A DNA stretch of 64,000 nucleotides, taken from positions 1-64,000 of the forward strand of contig CAKSEL010000005.1 in the NCBI GenBank assembly GCA_934446675.1, written 5' to 3'. Both the position numbers and the translations under genes were made by a program. The notes below the pieces were generated by a model. That model saw nothing but the letters and a program-made list of their open reading frames with translations. It was not told the DNA's origin and did not search any database. The stretch comes from an uncultured Eubacteriales bacterium. GTDB taxonomy: Bacteria > Bacillota > Clostridia > Oscillospirales > CAG-382. Below, one piece after another: positions 1-9,237 of this stretch (positions are counted from its first letter, which is position 1; each line of letters starts with the position of its first letter).

Positions 1-15
1 ATTTAATAAAAAGAT

Positions 16-455
16 AACTCTGTGCGTTAGGTTTAACTTCGCACAGAGTTTTTCACTATACATAAAAGTAACATTTGTAAAAGTCATCTCGCGTAAGCGA
101 GCTGGGCAGAAAAGCGTGTCCTGTTGACTGCGTAATAACGCATAAAAATTGGACTTTTTAGCCTAAAACACAGTTTACGCAGACCGCAACGTGACATGGC
201 ATAAGAGTTTAAACTGAGATAAACAAATTTTACTTAGAAACCAACCCCATCGAGCAGTGCGGAGCATCTGCGAGCGAAGATTTAAAATTTCGGAGGCGCA
301 CGGAAACTTTACCGACAATAGTTTGATTCGTGGAAAATAAAGCCACGCTTTCGCGGCGGCGTCTGAGCCGCGAAAGGCTTTTCGATAGTTTATCCTCGTA
401 GGAGGACTTTTCTCCGTAGAAAAGCGTCAGCACAAAGTTGCACTTTGAAGAAAAT
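16..455 (+). repeat. Dispersed non-coding repeat, copy A
   Basis: A roughly 440-base stretch without a convincing gene. It opens with a perfect 10-bp stem (16-25 with 41-50) followed by a T run, then continues into sequence found again, inverted, at 50345-50722. Shared blocks include the segment around 110-135 (CTGTTGACTGCG), 170-200 (GTTTACGCAGACCGCAACG) and 245-282 (CATCGAGCAGTGCGGAGCAT). Its right end (about 376-455, with TTTTCTCCGTAGAAAAGCGT) recurs in direct orientation at 51079-51146. Short open frames inside it carry no recognisable protein signal. I infer a genome-dispersed repeat or structured RNA family; which of these cannot be decided from here. Confidence 0.75.
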
Positions 456-680
456 AATCCCGTTTTTTCCCAAAATAAGCAACACTCCCCCCAAAAAATA
501 ACCGACGTCAGCCCGCCGCAAGTGCAGTCTGCTTTAAACCTCGGTTAAACGTAAGTTAATTATTTCAGACATTATTCACTTTTTTGTGCCTTTTGCACAG
601 CTTTTTCTCCAAAAACTTCTAAATTTACATTTTTATTACAATTTTTGACAATAATTTTCTCATTATTCTCCCCAAAATTG
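456..680. other. Intergenic stretch, nothing recognised
   Basis: AT-rich sequence between the repeat and the glgB promoter. I see no gene, no strong hairpin and no RNA motif I can name. Confidence 0.6.
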
Positions 681-709
681 TTGAAATCGACTGCGAAATG
701 TGGTATTAT
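681..709 (+). promoter_or_regulatory. Promoter of the glycogen operon
   Basis: TTGAAA at 681-686 and TATTAT at 704-709 are separated by 17 bp. Transcription would begin near 716, upstream of the glgB ribosome site at 735. It is the only clear promoter I see for the six-gene operon. Confidence 0.7.
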
Positions 710-749
710 ATATCCATAAGAATATCAAAAGTCTGGAGTGCAGCAAAAA

Positions 750-2717
750 ATGACGTCTAAAAACAACGGCAACGCGGCTCAGTACCTCTTTCATGAGGGC
801 ACCAACTTCGTCTCATATGAGTTCATGGGCGTACACCCCGTAAAAGACGGATATGAGTTCAGAGTATGGGCACCGAATGCCGATAAAGTATATATATCCG
901 GAGACTTCAACGACTGGAAAGCGGATATTCCGCTAAAAAAGGAAACCGACGGCGGTCTTTGGAGCACGGTTCTTGCATCAGACCGCTTTGCACGGTTCTC
1001 TCGCTATAAATTCATCATCGAAACCGACGGGAAACAGTATTATAAGGCTGACCCGTATGCCTTCTATTTTGAAGTTCCGCCGAATACGGCGTCGGTCTAT
1101 TACGATATTGACGGCTATGAGTGGACAGACTCAAGCTGGCTGGATCACAGAAAGCAGACAATTATCGAGCCGCAATATTCAACGCCTGTCAATATATACG
1201 AGCTTCATGCAGGCTCATGGAAAACCAAGGAAAACGGAGAGTATCTCGGCTACCGCGAGCTTGCAAGAGAGCTTGCGCCGTATGTAAAGCAGATGGGATA
1301 TACTCATATAGAGCTTATGCCTATTTCCGAGTACCCGTTCGACGGCTCGTGGGGCTATCAGGTCTGCGGATACTATGCGCCGACGTCGCGTTTCGGCAAT
1401 CCTCACGATTTCATGTACTTTGTGGACTATATGCACGCGTCGGGAATCGGCGTTATACTCGACTGGGTTCCGGCACATTTTCCGAAAGACGCGCACGGAC
1501 TTTATGAATTTGACGGAAAGCCGCTTTACGAATATCAGGGCAAGGATAAAATGGAAAACCGCGGCTGGGGTACGCGCAGATTCGACGTAGGACGAAACGA
1601 AGTCGAATGTTTCCTTATCTCAAACGCAATGTTCTGGCTGAGAAAATACCATATTGACGGTCTGAGAGTTGACGCGGTGGCGTCCATGCTTTATCTCGAC
1701 TATGACAGACAGCCCGGAGAATGGTTCCCCAACGCATACGGCACAAACGAGTGTCTTGAGGCTGTCGCGTTCTTCAAAAAGTTAGGTTCGGTAATAAGAA
1801 ACGAATATCCCGACACACTCTTTATAGCAGAAGAGTCAACGGCATGGAAAAACGTTTCAAAGCCTGCCGAACAGGACGGTCTGGGTTTCAACTTCAAGTG
1901 GAACATGGGCTGGATGAACGACGTTCTCGACTACTTCTCGACAGATCCGCTGTTCAGAAAATATAAGCACGAAAAAGTAACGTTTTCCATGATGTACGCC
2001 TTTTCGGAAAACTTTATACTGCCTATCTCGCACGACGAGGTGGTTCACGGCAAAAAATCGCTGCTTGACAAAATGCCCGGCGACTACAATCAGAAATTTG
2101 CGGGAGAACGCGTATTTTTGGCGTACATGATGACGCACCCCGGCAAAAAGCTGTTATTCATGGGCTCGGAAATAGGTCAGTTCAAGGAATGGGACTACAA
2201 AGGCAGCGTGGAATGGTTCCTGCTTTCATACGAAATGCACGCAAAGCTGCAAAACTATGTCAGAGAACTGAACTTCCTGTATCTCGACCACAGCGAGCTT
2301 TGGGAAAACGACTATTCATGGGACGGCTTCCGCTGGATAGACGCAGACAACAGGGATTTGAGCATACTGTCATACGTGCGCTCAAATGCAGCCGGCGACA
2401 AGCTTGTTGTCATTCTCAACATGACGCCCGTAGAGCGCCGCGGATTTGTCTGCAACGTATACGATTCCGGCACTTATCACGAGATATTCAACAGCGACAG
2501 CGAACGTTTCGGCGGTTCAAACATGATAAATACGCAGCCGCTGAAATCAAAAAAGACTTCTTCAACGCCCGACTGCTTTGCCGGAAGCATTACGCTTGAT
2601 CTTCCCGGACTCGGCGCGGTAATACTTCATCATAAGGTACGCGTCAGAAAGCCGGCGGAATCCGCAAAGAAACCGGCGTCGTCAAAAACATCGGGAACCG
2701 CAAAGAAAAAGGCATGA
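750..2717 (+). CDS. glgB: 1,4-alpha-glucan branching enzyme
   Basis: Transfers segments of alpha-1,4-glucan to alpha-1,6 positions, making the branches of glycogen in the cytoplasm. The N-terminal part is a CBM48-like beta domain (FRVWAPNA and GDFNDW). The GH13 barrel follows, with its four conserved regions: DWVPAHF, DGLRVDAV near residue 307 (nucleophile Asp), AEES near 358 (acid/base Glu) and SHDEVVHGK near 426 (stabilising Asp). The tail is Lys/Ser/Ala-rich and low complexity. A GTG at 738 is possible, but it abuts the GGAG at 735-738, whereas the ATG at 750 sits at normal distance, so I chose 750. First gene of a complete glycogen operon; glgC follows after 57 bp. Confidence 0.96.
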   Translation: MTSKNNGNAAQYLFHEGTNFVSYEFMGVHPVKDGYEFRVWAPNADKVYISGDFNDWKADIPLKKETDGGLWSTVLASDRFARFSRYKFIIETDGKQYYKADPYAFYFEVPPNTASVYYDIDGYEWTDSSWLDHRKQTIIEPQYSTPVNIYELHAGSWKTKENGEYLGYRELARELAPYVKQMGYTHIELMPISEYPFDGSWGYQVCGYYAPTSRFGNPHDFMYFVDYMHASGIGVILDWVPAHFPKDAHGLYEFDGKPLYEYQGKDKMENRGWGTRRFDVGRNEVECFLISNAMFWLRKYHIDGLRVDAVASMLYLDYDRQPGEWFPNAYGTNECLEAVAFFKKLGSVIRNEYPDTLFIAEESTAWKNVSKPAEQDGLGFNFKWNMGWMNDVLDYFSTDPLFRKYKHEKVTFSMMYAFSENFILPISHDEVVHGKKSLLDKMPGDYNQKFAGERVFLAYMMTHPGKKLLFMGSEIGQFKEWDYKGSVEWFLLSYEMHAKLQNYVRELNFLYLDHSELWENDYSWDGFRWIDADNRDLSILSYVRSNAAGDKLVVILNMTPVERRGFVCNVYDSGTYHEIFNSDSERFGGSNMINTQPLKSKKTSSTPDCFAGSITLDLPGLGAVILHHKVRVRKPAESAKKPASSKTSGTAKKKA

Positions 2718-2774
2718 ATTTTCTCACCGGAGAGTGATTATTTTAAGCTAATTCAAGTTTTCGGAGGTTAATAT

Positions 2775-3983
2775 ATGTTCAAGAAAAAAGAATGTGTGGC
2801 TATGCTCCTTGCAGGAGGACAGGGAAGCAGACTTTACGCACTTACGGAGAATACCGCGAAGCCCGCAGTATCCTTCGGCTCAAAATACCGCATCATCGAC
2901 TTCCCCTTATCCAACTGCATTAACTCCGGCATTGACACCGTAGGCGTTCTCACTCAGTATCAGCCGCTTTACTTAAACGAGTACATCGGCAACGGACAGC
3001 CTTGGGATCTTGACCGCACCTACGGCGGCGTCACCGTGCTTCCGCCCTATCAGGGCAAAAAGGGCGCGGACTGGTACAAGGGCACGGCAAACGCCATATA
3101 CCAGAACATGAAATACATAGACAGGTACGATCCCGACTATGTTATAATTCTCTCCGGAGACCACATCTACAAGATGGACTACTCGGCAATGCTACGCTTT
3201 CACAAAAAGACAGGCTCTGCCTGCACGATAAGCGTTCTCGAAGTTCCGCTGTCCGAGGCAAGCCGTTTCGGCATACTTTCGGCTGACGACGAAAACCGCA
3301 TATTCAAATTTGAGGAAAAGCCGAAAAATCCCACAAGCACAATGGCGTCAATGGGTATTTACATTTTCAACAAGTCGGTTCTGTTCGACTATCTGAAAAA
3401 AGACGCCGCAAAGGAAAAGACGGACAACGATTTCGGCAAAAACATAATTCCCGATATGCTTGAATCAGGCGAAAAGATGTATGCGTACAAGTTTGACGGA
3501 TACTGGAAGGACGTCGGAACCATCTCAAGCCTATGGGAAGCGAACATGGATCTTCTCGGTTCAAAGCCGGTATTCGACATAAACGACGAAAGCTGGAGAA
3601 TATACTCGAGAAACACCGCAAAGCCTCCGCAGTACATCGGAGAGGACGCAGTAACGGAAAATTCTCTTATTTCGGAGGGCTGCGAAATTTACGGTACTGT
3701 CATAAACTCGGTAATCTCTCCCGGCGTTCTGATAGAAAAGGGCGCCGTTGTAAAAGATTCCGTAATCATGGGCGATTCGACGGTAAAGTCGGGCAGCAGC
3801 ATACTGTATTCCATAATTGACGAAAACGCCGTTATCGGAAAGGACTGCTCTGTCGGCAGCGACTCGGAAAAGACAAGGAAAATCACCGTTATAGGCGCAG
3901 GAACGGTTCTTCCCGACGGTTATACGGCTGAACCCGGAAAAATTATCTCGGCAGACGAAGTAGACGGAGGTACAAGCAAATGA
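2775..3983 (+). CDS. glgC: Glucose-1-phosphate adenylyltransferase, catalytic subunit
   Basis: Makes ADP-glucose from ATP and glucose-1-phosphate, the committed step of glycogen synthesis. The N-terminal nucleotidyltransferase signature LLAGGQGSRL is intact, and KPAVSFGSKYRIIDFPLSN, SGDHIYKMDY and FEEKP follow. The C-terminal third has the hexapeptide pattern of a left-handed beta-helix. GGAGG at 2763-2767 sets the ATG. Its last codon overlaps the glgD start (ATGA), so translation is coupled. In Firmicutes GlgC works as a hetero-oligomer with GlgD, which the overlap supports. Confidence 0.97.
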   Translation: MFKKKECVAMLLAGGQGSRLYALTENTAKPAVSFGSKYRIIDFPLSNCINSGIDTVGVLTQYQPLYLNEYIGNGQPWDLDRTYGGVTVLPPYQGKKGADWYKGTANAIYQNMKYIDRYDPDYVIILSGDHIYKMDYSAMLRFHKKTGSACTISVLEVPLSEASRFGILSADDENRIFKFEEKPKNPTSTMASMGIYIFNKSVLFDYLKKDAAKEKTDNDFGKNIIPDMLESGEKMYAYKFDGYWKDVGTISSLWEANMDLLGSKPVFDINDESWRIYSRNTAKPPQYIGEDAVTENSLISEGCEIYGTVINSVISPGVLIEKGAVVKDSVIMGDSTVKSGSSILYSIIDENAVIGKDCSVGSDSEKTRKITVIGAGTVLPDGYTAEPGKIISADEVDGGTSK

Positions 3984-5119
3984 CAACCGTAGCCGGACTT
4001 ATTTTCTCAAACATTCACGACCGCAACATTCCCGAACTTACCCAAAAGCGCACAATGGCGTCGGTTCCGTTCGGAGGACGTTACAGGCTGGTTGACTTTA
4101 CGCTCTCAAACATGGTAAACGCCGACATATACAAGGTCGGCATAATAACCCACTACAACTATCAGTCGCTTATGGATCACGTCGGAACAGGTAAAGACTG
4201 GGATCTTGCAAGAAGCTCGGGAGGTATCAAAATACTTCCGCCGTTCATCACAGCCTATGACAACACCGTAACCTCCGGTCAGCCCTATTCTTCAAGGCTT
4301 GAGGCTCTCATGGGCGTATACAACTTTGTTTCGCGCTGCACCGAGGAATACATGGTTCTGTCCGACTGCGACATAGTATGCAACATAGATCTGCGCAGCG
4401 TTATAAGCCACCACATAGACACGGGCGCGGACATAACCGTCGTTACGAAAAATCTGTATCTCAGTTCCGACGCCGCAAAGAACGGCACCATTGTCGAGAC
4501 CGACGACACCGGAAGAATTACAAATCTTATACATCACCCTGCGGCAATGGACGGATTTATGGATCTTTGCCTTAACATTTTCGTTCTCAAGCGCGAATAT
4601 CTGCAAAGTATAATACTCGACTCGCTTGCACGCGGTTACAAGAGCTTTACGCGCGACATTATCGCAAACAACAAGCTCAACATGAAGTACATGAAATATG
4701 AGTACGACGGATATTTTGCCGCAATAAACTCGCTTGACGGATATTACAGAAGCAGCATGGATCTGCTTCGTCCCGAAGTGCGCGACTGCATATTCGGCAT
4801 AAAGAACAGACCTGTCTACACAAAGGTCAAAAATTCCGCTCCGACCCGTTATTCCGACACGTCGAAGGTATCAAATTCCCTTATCGCCGACGGCTGCGTA
4901 ATAGAAGGCGTCGTTGAAAACTCCATTATATTCAGAGGAGTAAAGGTCGGCAAAGGAACCGTTATCAAGAACTCCATAATCATGCAGAATTCGGAAATAG
5001 GCGACGACGCATTCTTAAACTGCGTAATCTCCGACAAAGAGGTAGTCGTAAAGAACGGAAGAATGTTATCCGGTCACGATACGCACCCGTTCTCTATCTC
5101 AAAAGGCATGGTAATATAA
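3980..5119 (+). CDS. glgD: ADP-glucose pyrophosphorylase regulatory subunit
   Basis: A paralogue of GlgC that lacks the catalytic glycine-rich signature: where GlgC has GGQGSRL, this protein reads NIHDRNIPELTQ. It keeps the fold (VPFGGRYRLVDFTLSN) and the C-terminal beta-helix repeats. In characterised Firmicutes GlgD is inactive alone and raises GlgC activity. Overlaps glgC by four bases, with GGAGG at 3966-3970. The protein is 379 residues, normal for GlgD. Confidence 0.95.
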   Translation: MTTVAGLIFSNIHDRNIPELTQKRTMASVPFGGRYRLVDFTLSNMVNADIYKVGIITHYNYQSLMDHVGTGKDWDLARSSGGIKILPPFITAYDNTVTSGQPYSSRLEALMGVYNFVSRCTEEYMVLSDCDIVCNIDLRSVISHHIDTGADITVVTKNLYLSSDAAKNGTIVETDDTGRITNLIHHPAAMDGFMDLCLNIFVLKREYLQSIILDSLARGYKSFTRDIIANNKLNMKYMKYEYDGYFAAINSLDGYYRSSMDLLRPEVRDCIFGIKNRPVYTKVKNSAPTRYSDTSKVSNSLIADGCVIEGVVENSIIFRGVKVGKGTVIKNSIIMQNSEIGDDAFLNCVISDKEVVVKNGRMLSGHDTHPFSISKGMVI

Positions 5120-5150
5120 GAAAAACAAGCACCCTCACAAATCTCAAAAA

Positions 5151-5202
5151 GGAGGAAAAGCACGCAGGGTATAACGTTGAAAATGCGTGCTTACACACTA
5201 TG
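5151..5202 (+). promoter_or_regulatory. Shine-Dalgarno separated from the glgA start by a hairpin
   Basis: GGAGG lies at 5151-5155, but the only usable glgA start is the ATG at 5200, 44 bases away. Between them is a perfect 8-bp inverted repeat (5159-5166 with 5184-5191). Folding it would bring the ribosome site to about 11 bases from the start. I see no closer ribosome site. Confidence 0.55.
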
Positions 5203-6642
5203 GCAAAAAAAATTTTAATGGTAGGCTCGGAGGCTATGCCCTTTGCCGCAACGGGCGGCCTCGGCGACGTTCTCGGTTCGCTGCCTGCTGCGATAAAAGC
5301 CGAAAACCCGGATTACGACGTGCGTGTTGCAATGCCGCTTTACGCCTGCATAAAACAGGAATATAGGGACAAAATGGAATACATTACGGACATTATCGTT
5401 CCTCTTGCATGGCGTCAGCTCTACTGCGGCATATTCAAGCTCGAAAAGGACGGCGTAATATACTACTTTATCGACAACGAATACTACTTCAAGAGAAACG
5501 AGATTTACGGCAGCTACGACGACGGCGAACGATTTGCGTTCTTCTCCTCAGCCGTACTTCACATACTCCCCGTAATAGACTTCTTCCCCGACATTCTCCA
5601 CGCTCACGACTGGCAGAGCGCGCTCTGCGTAGTATATCTCAAGACGCTGTTCCGCGACAGTCCGAGATATTCGGGTATACGCGCCGTGTTCACGATACAC
5701 AATATTGCTTATCAGGGAAAATACGACATGGCGATATTGGGCGACGTTTTCGGACTTGACATAAGATATGCGTCGATAGTGGCATACGACAGCTGCATAA
5801 ACTTAATGAAGGGCGCTATCGTCTGCGCCGACAGGGTGACTACCGTAAGTCCGACATACGCAAAGGAAATACGCTATCCCGAACATTCCGAAGGACTGCA
5901 CTACATTCTTCGCGAAAACAACTACAAGCTTTCCGGTATTCTCAACGGAATTGACTACAATTACTACAACCCCGCAAACGACAAAACCATATACAGAAAA
6001 TTTACCGTTAATTCCTTAAAGAACAAGATAGTAAACAAGACCATGCTGCAAAAGGAATTCGGACTTCCCGAAAAGCCCGACACTCCGCTTATAGCAATAG
6101 TTTCCCGTCTTGCCGACCACAAAGGACTCGACCTTGTTTCAAAGATAATGGAATCGGTGATACAGGAGAACGACGTTCAGCTTATCGTGCTCGGCAAGGG
6201 TGAACAGAAGTACGAAAACTACTTTATGTATCTTCAGAACACCCACCCCGATCAGGTAAAGGCTCTCATGATATACGACAGGGAGATCTCAAAGAAGATA
6301 TACGCCGCGTCCGACATATTTGTAATGCCGTCGCTGAGCGAACCCTGCGGACTGTCGCAGATGATTGCCTCGCGCTACGGTTCGGTTCCGGTAACGCGCG
6401 AAACCGGCGGTCTTTACGACTCGATAAAGGGCTATTACGAAGAAAACGGCGAGATCCGCGGCAACGGCTTTACCTTTGCAAACTATTCAGAATGGGAGCT
6501 TAAAGACAGAATATGCGCGGCTCTATGGCTGTATCATGACAAGGAAAAGTGGGCAAAATTCGTTAAAAAGATTATGCAGACGGATTTCAGTTGGAATATT
6601 TCAGCTAAAAAGTATATTGAATTGTACGAAAACATATGCTAA
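5200..6642 (+). CDS. glgA: Glycogen synthase (ADP-glucose type, GT5)
   Basis: Extends alpha-1,4-glucan chains using ADP-glucose. Typical GT5 features in order are the N-terminal EAMPFAATGGLGDV loop, HAHDWQSAL, the GILNGIDYNYYNP segment, VSRLADHKGLDL at the start of the second Rossmann domain, and SLSEPCGLSQMIASRYG with the catalytic-region glutamate, followed by RETGGLYDSI. Length (480) is normal. Translation start appears to depend on a hairpin-spaced ribosome site. Fourth gene of the glycogen operon. Confidence 0.96.
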   Translation: MAKKILMVGSEAMPFAATGGLGDVLGSLPAAIKAENPDYDVRVAMPLYACIKQEYRDKMEYITDIIVPLAWRQLYCGIFKLEKDGVIYYFIDNEYYFKRNEIYGSYDDGERFAFFSSAVLHILPVIDFFPDILHAHDWQSALCVVYLKTLFRDSPRYSGIRAVFTIHNIAYQGKYDMAILGDVFGLDIRYASIVAYDSCINLMKGAIVCADRVTTVSPTYAKEIRYPEHSEGLHYILRENNYKLSGILNGIDYNYYNPANDKTIYRKFTVNSLKNKIVNKTMLQKEFGLPEKPDTPLIAIVSRLADHKGLDLVSKIMESVIQENDVQLIVLGKGEQKYENYFMYLQNTHPDQVKALMIYDREISKKIYAASDIFVMPSLSEPCGLSQMIASRYGSVPVTRETGGLYDSIKGYYEENGEIRGNGFTFANYSEWELKDRICAALWLYHDKEKWAKFVKKIMQTDFSWNISAKKYIELYENIC

Positions 6643-6668
6643 AATATATGTGAAAGTATTTGCGTTTT

Positions 6669-6765
6669 GCTGTCATAAGACAGCATTTCGCTATGTTAGG
6701 GTAAATTTGATTTTTGTATTTTAATAAAGCGAAGCAAGAACCGTTTATTTTTTCAAAAGGTTCTT
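6669..6765 (+). other. Two small hairpins in the glgA-glgP spacer
   Basis: The 140-base gap holds a 6-bp stem (6669-6674 with 6679-6684, loop ATAA) and a 7-bp stem (6736-6742 with 6759-6765) ending just before the glgP ribosome site. Neither is followed by a T tract, so they look like processing or stability elements rather than terminators. Confidence 0.4.
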
Positions 6766-6782
6766 ATACAGGAGGTCAATCA

Positions 6783-9233
6783 ATGAGCACAAAGTCACAG
6801 GTTATGAAAAAAAGCGAGGTTAAAGAGGCTATAACGTCAAAGCTTTCGCGCTATTTCGGAGTTTCTCCGGCTGAGGCAACGAGAGAGCAGATGTACAAGG
6901 CGTGCGCTATGACAATAAAGGACATTCTCTCCCAAAAGCGCAACGACTACAAAAAGCTTGTAAACCAAAAGGGCGGCAAGCGCGTATATTATATGTGCAT
7001 GGAGTTTCTGCTCGGACGTTCTCTCAAAAACAACCTCTACAATCTCGGTCTTGAAAAGGTTTACCGCGACGTTCTTGACGACCTCGGCTTTAATCTTACA
7101 AATCTATACGAAGAAGAACCCGACGCAGGTCTCGGAAACGGCGGTCTCGGCAGACTTGCAGCCTGCTTTATGGACTCGCTCTCCTCTCTCGACTATCCGG
7201 CGACAGGTTTTTCGATACTTTACGAATACGGTCTTTTCAGGCAGAAGCTTGTTGACGGACTTCAGGTAGAGCTGCCCGACGTATGGCTGCCCGGAGGAGA
7301 AGTATGGCTTGTTCCGAGAAGCGACAGAGTTTTCAAAATACGTTTTGGCGGAAGAGTCAAGGAACAGTGGCTTGAAAACGGCAAGTGCCAGATTATTTAC
7401 GAGGACAGCGAAGAGATAGAAGCCTGCGCCAACGACATGATGATCTCGGGCGCGGACTGCGAGGCGGTAAGCCTGCTTCGTCTTTGGAAAGCACGCGACA
7501 TAGGCGGCTTTGACATGAGCCTGTTTACTCAGGGACAGTACATGAAGGCTGTCGAAAAGAGCACCAACGCCGAGGCTATATGCAAAGTCCTCTACCCGTC
7601 CGACAACCATGCCGAAGGAAAAATCTTAAGACTTTCTCAGCAGTATTTCCTCACAAGCGCGTCCTGCCAGAGCATTATCCGCGACCACATGGCAGTCTAC
7701 GGCACTCTTGACAACTTTGCCGAAAAGGTTGCGATCCACATAAACGACACGCACCCCGCGCTCTGTATTCCCGAACTTATGCGTATTTTTGTGGACGACT
7801 ACGGTTTCTCATGGGAAAGAGCATGGGACACGGTAACTCACGTTATCTCCTACACCAACCACACCGTAATGCCCGAAGCGCTTGAAACCTGGAACGAGGA
7901 CATCTTCAAGCTCAAGCTTCCGAGAATATACATGATAATCTGCGAAATAAACCGCCGTTTCTGCGAAGAGGCATGGGCAAAGTTCCCCGGAGGCTGGGAC
8001 AGAATAAGCGGTATGGCGATAATCGCATATAATCAGATAAGAATGGCGAATTTAAGCGTTATCGGTTCTCACACCGTAAACGGCGTTTCGGCTCTTCACT
8101 CGGAAATATTAAAGAAATCCTGTTTCAAGGATCTCTACAAGATGTATCCCGACCGCTTTACAAACGTCACCAACGGCATTGCGCACCGCAGATGGTTATG
8201 CTACTCGAACCCTGCTCTTGCAGCTCTGCTTGACGAATGTATCGGTACTTCTTACAGACATCAGCCCGAAAAGCTTGCCGACTTCAAGAAGTTTGCCTCC
8301 GACAAGGGCATACTCGAACAGCTTGAAAAAATAAAACGTTCCAACAAGATTGCATTTTCCGATCTTGTATTCTCAAAGACCGGCATAAAGATAGATCCCG
8401 ATTCGATATTCGACGTTCAGGCAAAGAGACTTCACGAGTACAAGCGTCAGCTGCTCAACGCACTGAGAATTATCGACCTTTACAACAAGCTCAAAGAAAA
8501 CCCGAATCTCGATATGCAGCCTCAGACCTTTATCTTTGCGGCAAAGGCGGCTCCGGGTTACGACATGGCAAAGCAGATAATAAAGCTTATCTGCGAAATA
8601 AGCGCGGATATTGCGAAAAATCCCAAGATCTCCGAAAAGCTCCAGGTCATATTCCTTGAAAACTACTGCGTAAGCCTTGCCGAGGCCTTAATGCCTGCGG
8701 CTGACATAAGCGAACAGATAAGCCTTGCCGGAAAAGAGGCAAGCGGTACCGGCAACATGAAGTTCATGATAAACGGCGCGCTTACAATAGGCACGCTTGA
8801 CGGCGCAAATGTCGAGATGAAAGAGGAATGCGGCGACGAGAACATCTTTATCTTCGGTCTTACAACCGACGAGGTAAACTCGCTGTGGCAGAGAGGCTAC
8901 AACGCGGCAAGCTACTATCATCACAACGACCGCATAAAAGGCGTTATCGACAGCCTGAACGCAGGTTTCAACGGTCAGAGTTTCTCCAACATCTACGACT
9001 ATCTGCTTGTGGGCAACCGCGGAGTCGCGGATCCGTTCATGTGCCTTGCGGACTTTGACTCTTATATGCTCTGCCACGAAAGAATGCTCGACGCATACAA
9101 GAACCGCGAAAAGTGGAACAAGATGTCGCTTATGAACATTGCGTCCGCAGGCAAATTCGCAGCCGACAGAAGCATTGAAGAATATGCGCAGAACATCTGG
9201 CACTTAAAGAAAATTCAATCGGAGAAACAATAA
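6783..9233 (+). CDS. glgP: Glycogen/starch phosphorylase (GT35)
   Basis: Releases glucose-1-phosphate from glycogen ends using phosphate and pyridoxal phosphate. Visible are MEFLLGRSLKNNLYNL, EPDAGLGNGGLGRLAACF, the RLHEYKRQLLNALR segment, and ASGTGNMKFMINGALTIGT near residue 655, which contains the PLP lysine. The frame is open from 6714, but GGAGG at 6771-6775 places the start at the ATG at 6783, giving 816 residues, the usual size. The GH13 gene starts four bases after its stop. Confidence 0.96.
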   Translation: MSTKSQVMKKSEVKEAITSKLSRYFGVSPAEATREQMYKACAMTIKDILSQKRNDYKKLVNQKGGKRVYYMCMEFLLGRSLKNNLYNLGLEKVYRDVLDDLGFNLTNLYEEEPDAGLGNGGLGRLAACFMDSLSSLDYPATGFSILYEYGLFRQKLVDGLQVELPDVWLPGGEVWLVPRSDRVFKIRFGGRVKEQWLENGKCQIIYEDSEEIEACANDMMISGADCEAVSLLRLWKARDIGGFDMSLFTQGQYMKAVEKSTNAEAICKVLYPSDNHAEGKILRLSQQYFLTSASCQSIIRDHMAVYGTLDNFAEKVAIHINDTHPALCIPELMRIFVDDYGFSWERAWDTVTHVISYTNHTVMPEALETWNEDIFKLKLPRIYMIICEINRRFCEEAWAKFPGGWDRISGMAIIAYNQIRMANLSVIGSHTVNGVSALHSEILKKSCFKDLYKMYPDRFTNVTNGIAHRRWLCYSNPALAALLDECIGTSYRHQPEKLADFKKFASDKGILEQLEKIKRSNKIAFSDLVFSKTGIKIDPDSIFDVQAKRLHEYKRQLLNALRIIDLYNKLKENPNLDMQPQTFIFAAKAAPGYDMAKQIIKLICEISADIAKNPKISEKLQVIFLENYCVSLAEALMPAADISEQISLAGKEASGTGNMKFMINGALTIGTLDGANVEMKEECGDENIFIFGLTTDEVNSLWQRGYNAASYYHHNDRIKGVIDSLNAGFNGQSFSNIYDYLLVGNRGVADPFMCLADFDSYMLCHERMLDAYKNREKWNKMSLMNIASAGKFAADRSIEEYAQNIWHLKKIQSEKQ

Positions 9234-9237
9234 GGCT

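Noticed and set aside
230..433. A 67-codon minus-strand open frame at the left end and a similar one at 50879-51169
   Set aside because: Both share a short peptide (LTLFYGEK) only because they lie in the same dispersed repeat; there is no ribosome site and composition is not protein-like.
5183..5218. An 11-codon leader frame overlapping the glgA start
   Set aside because: Its ATG is 27 bases from the ribosome site and lies in the hairpin stem; no evidence for translation.
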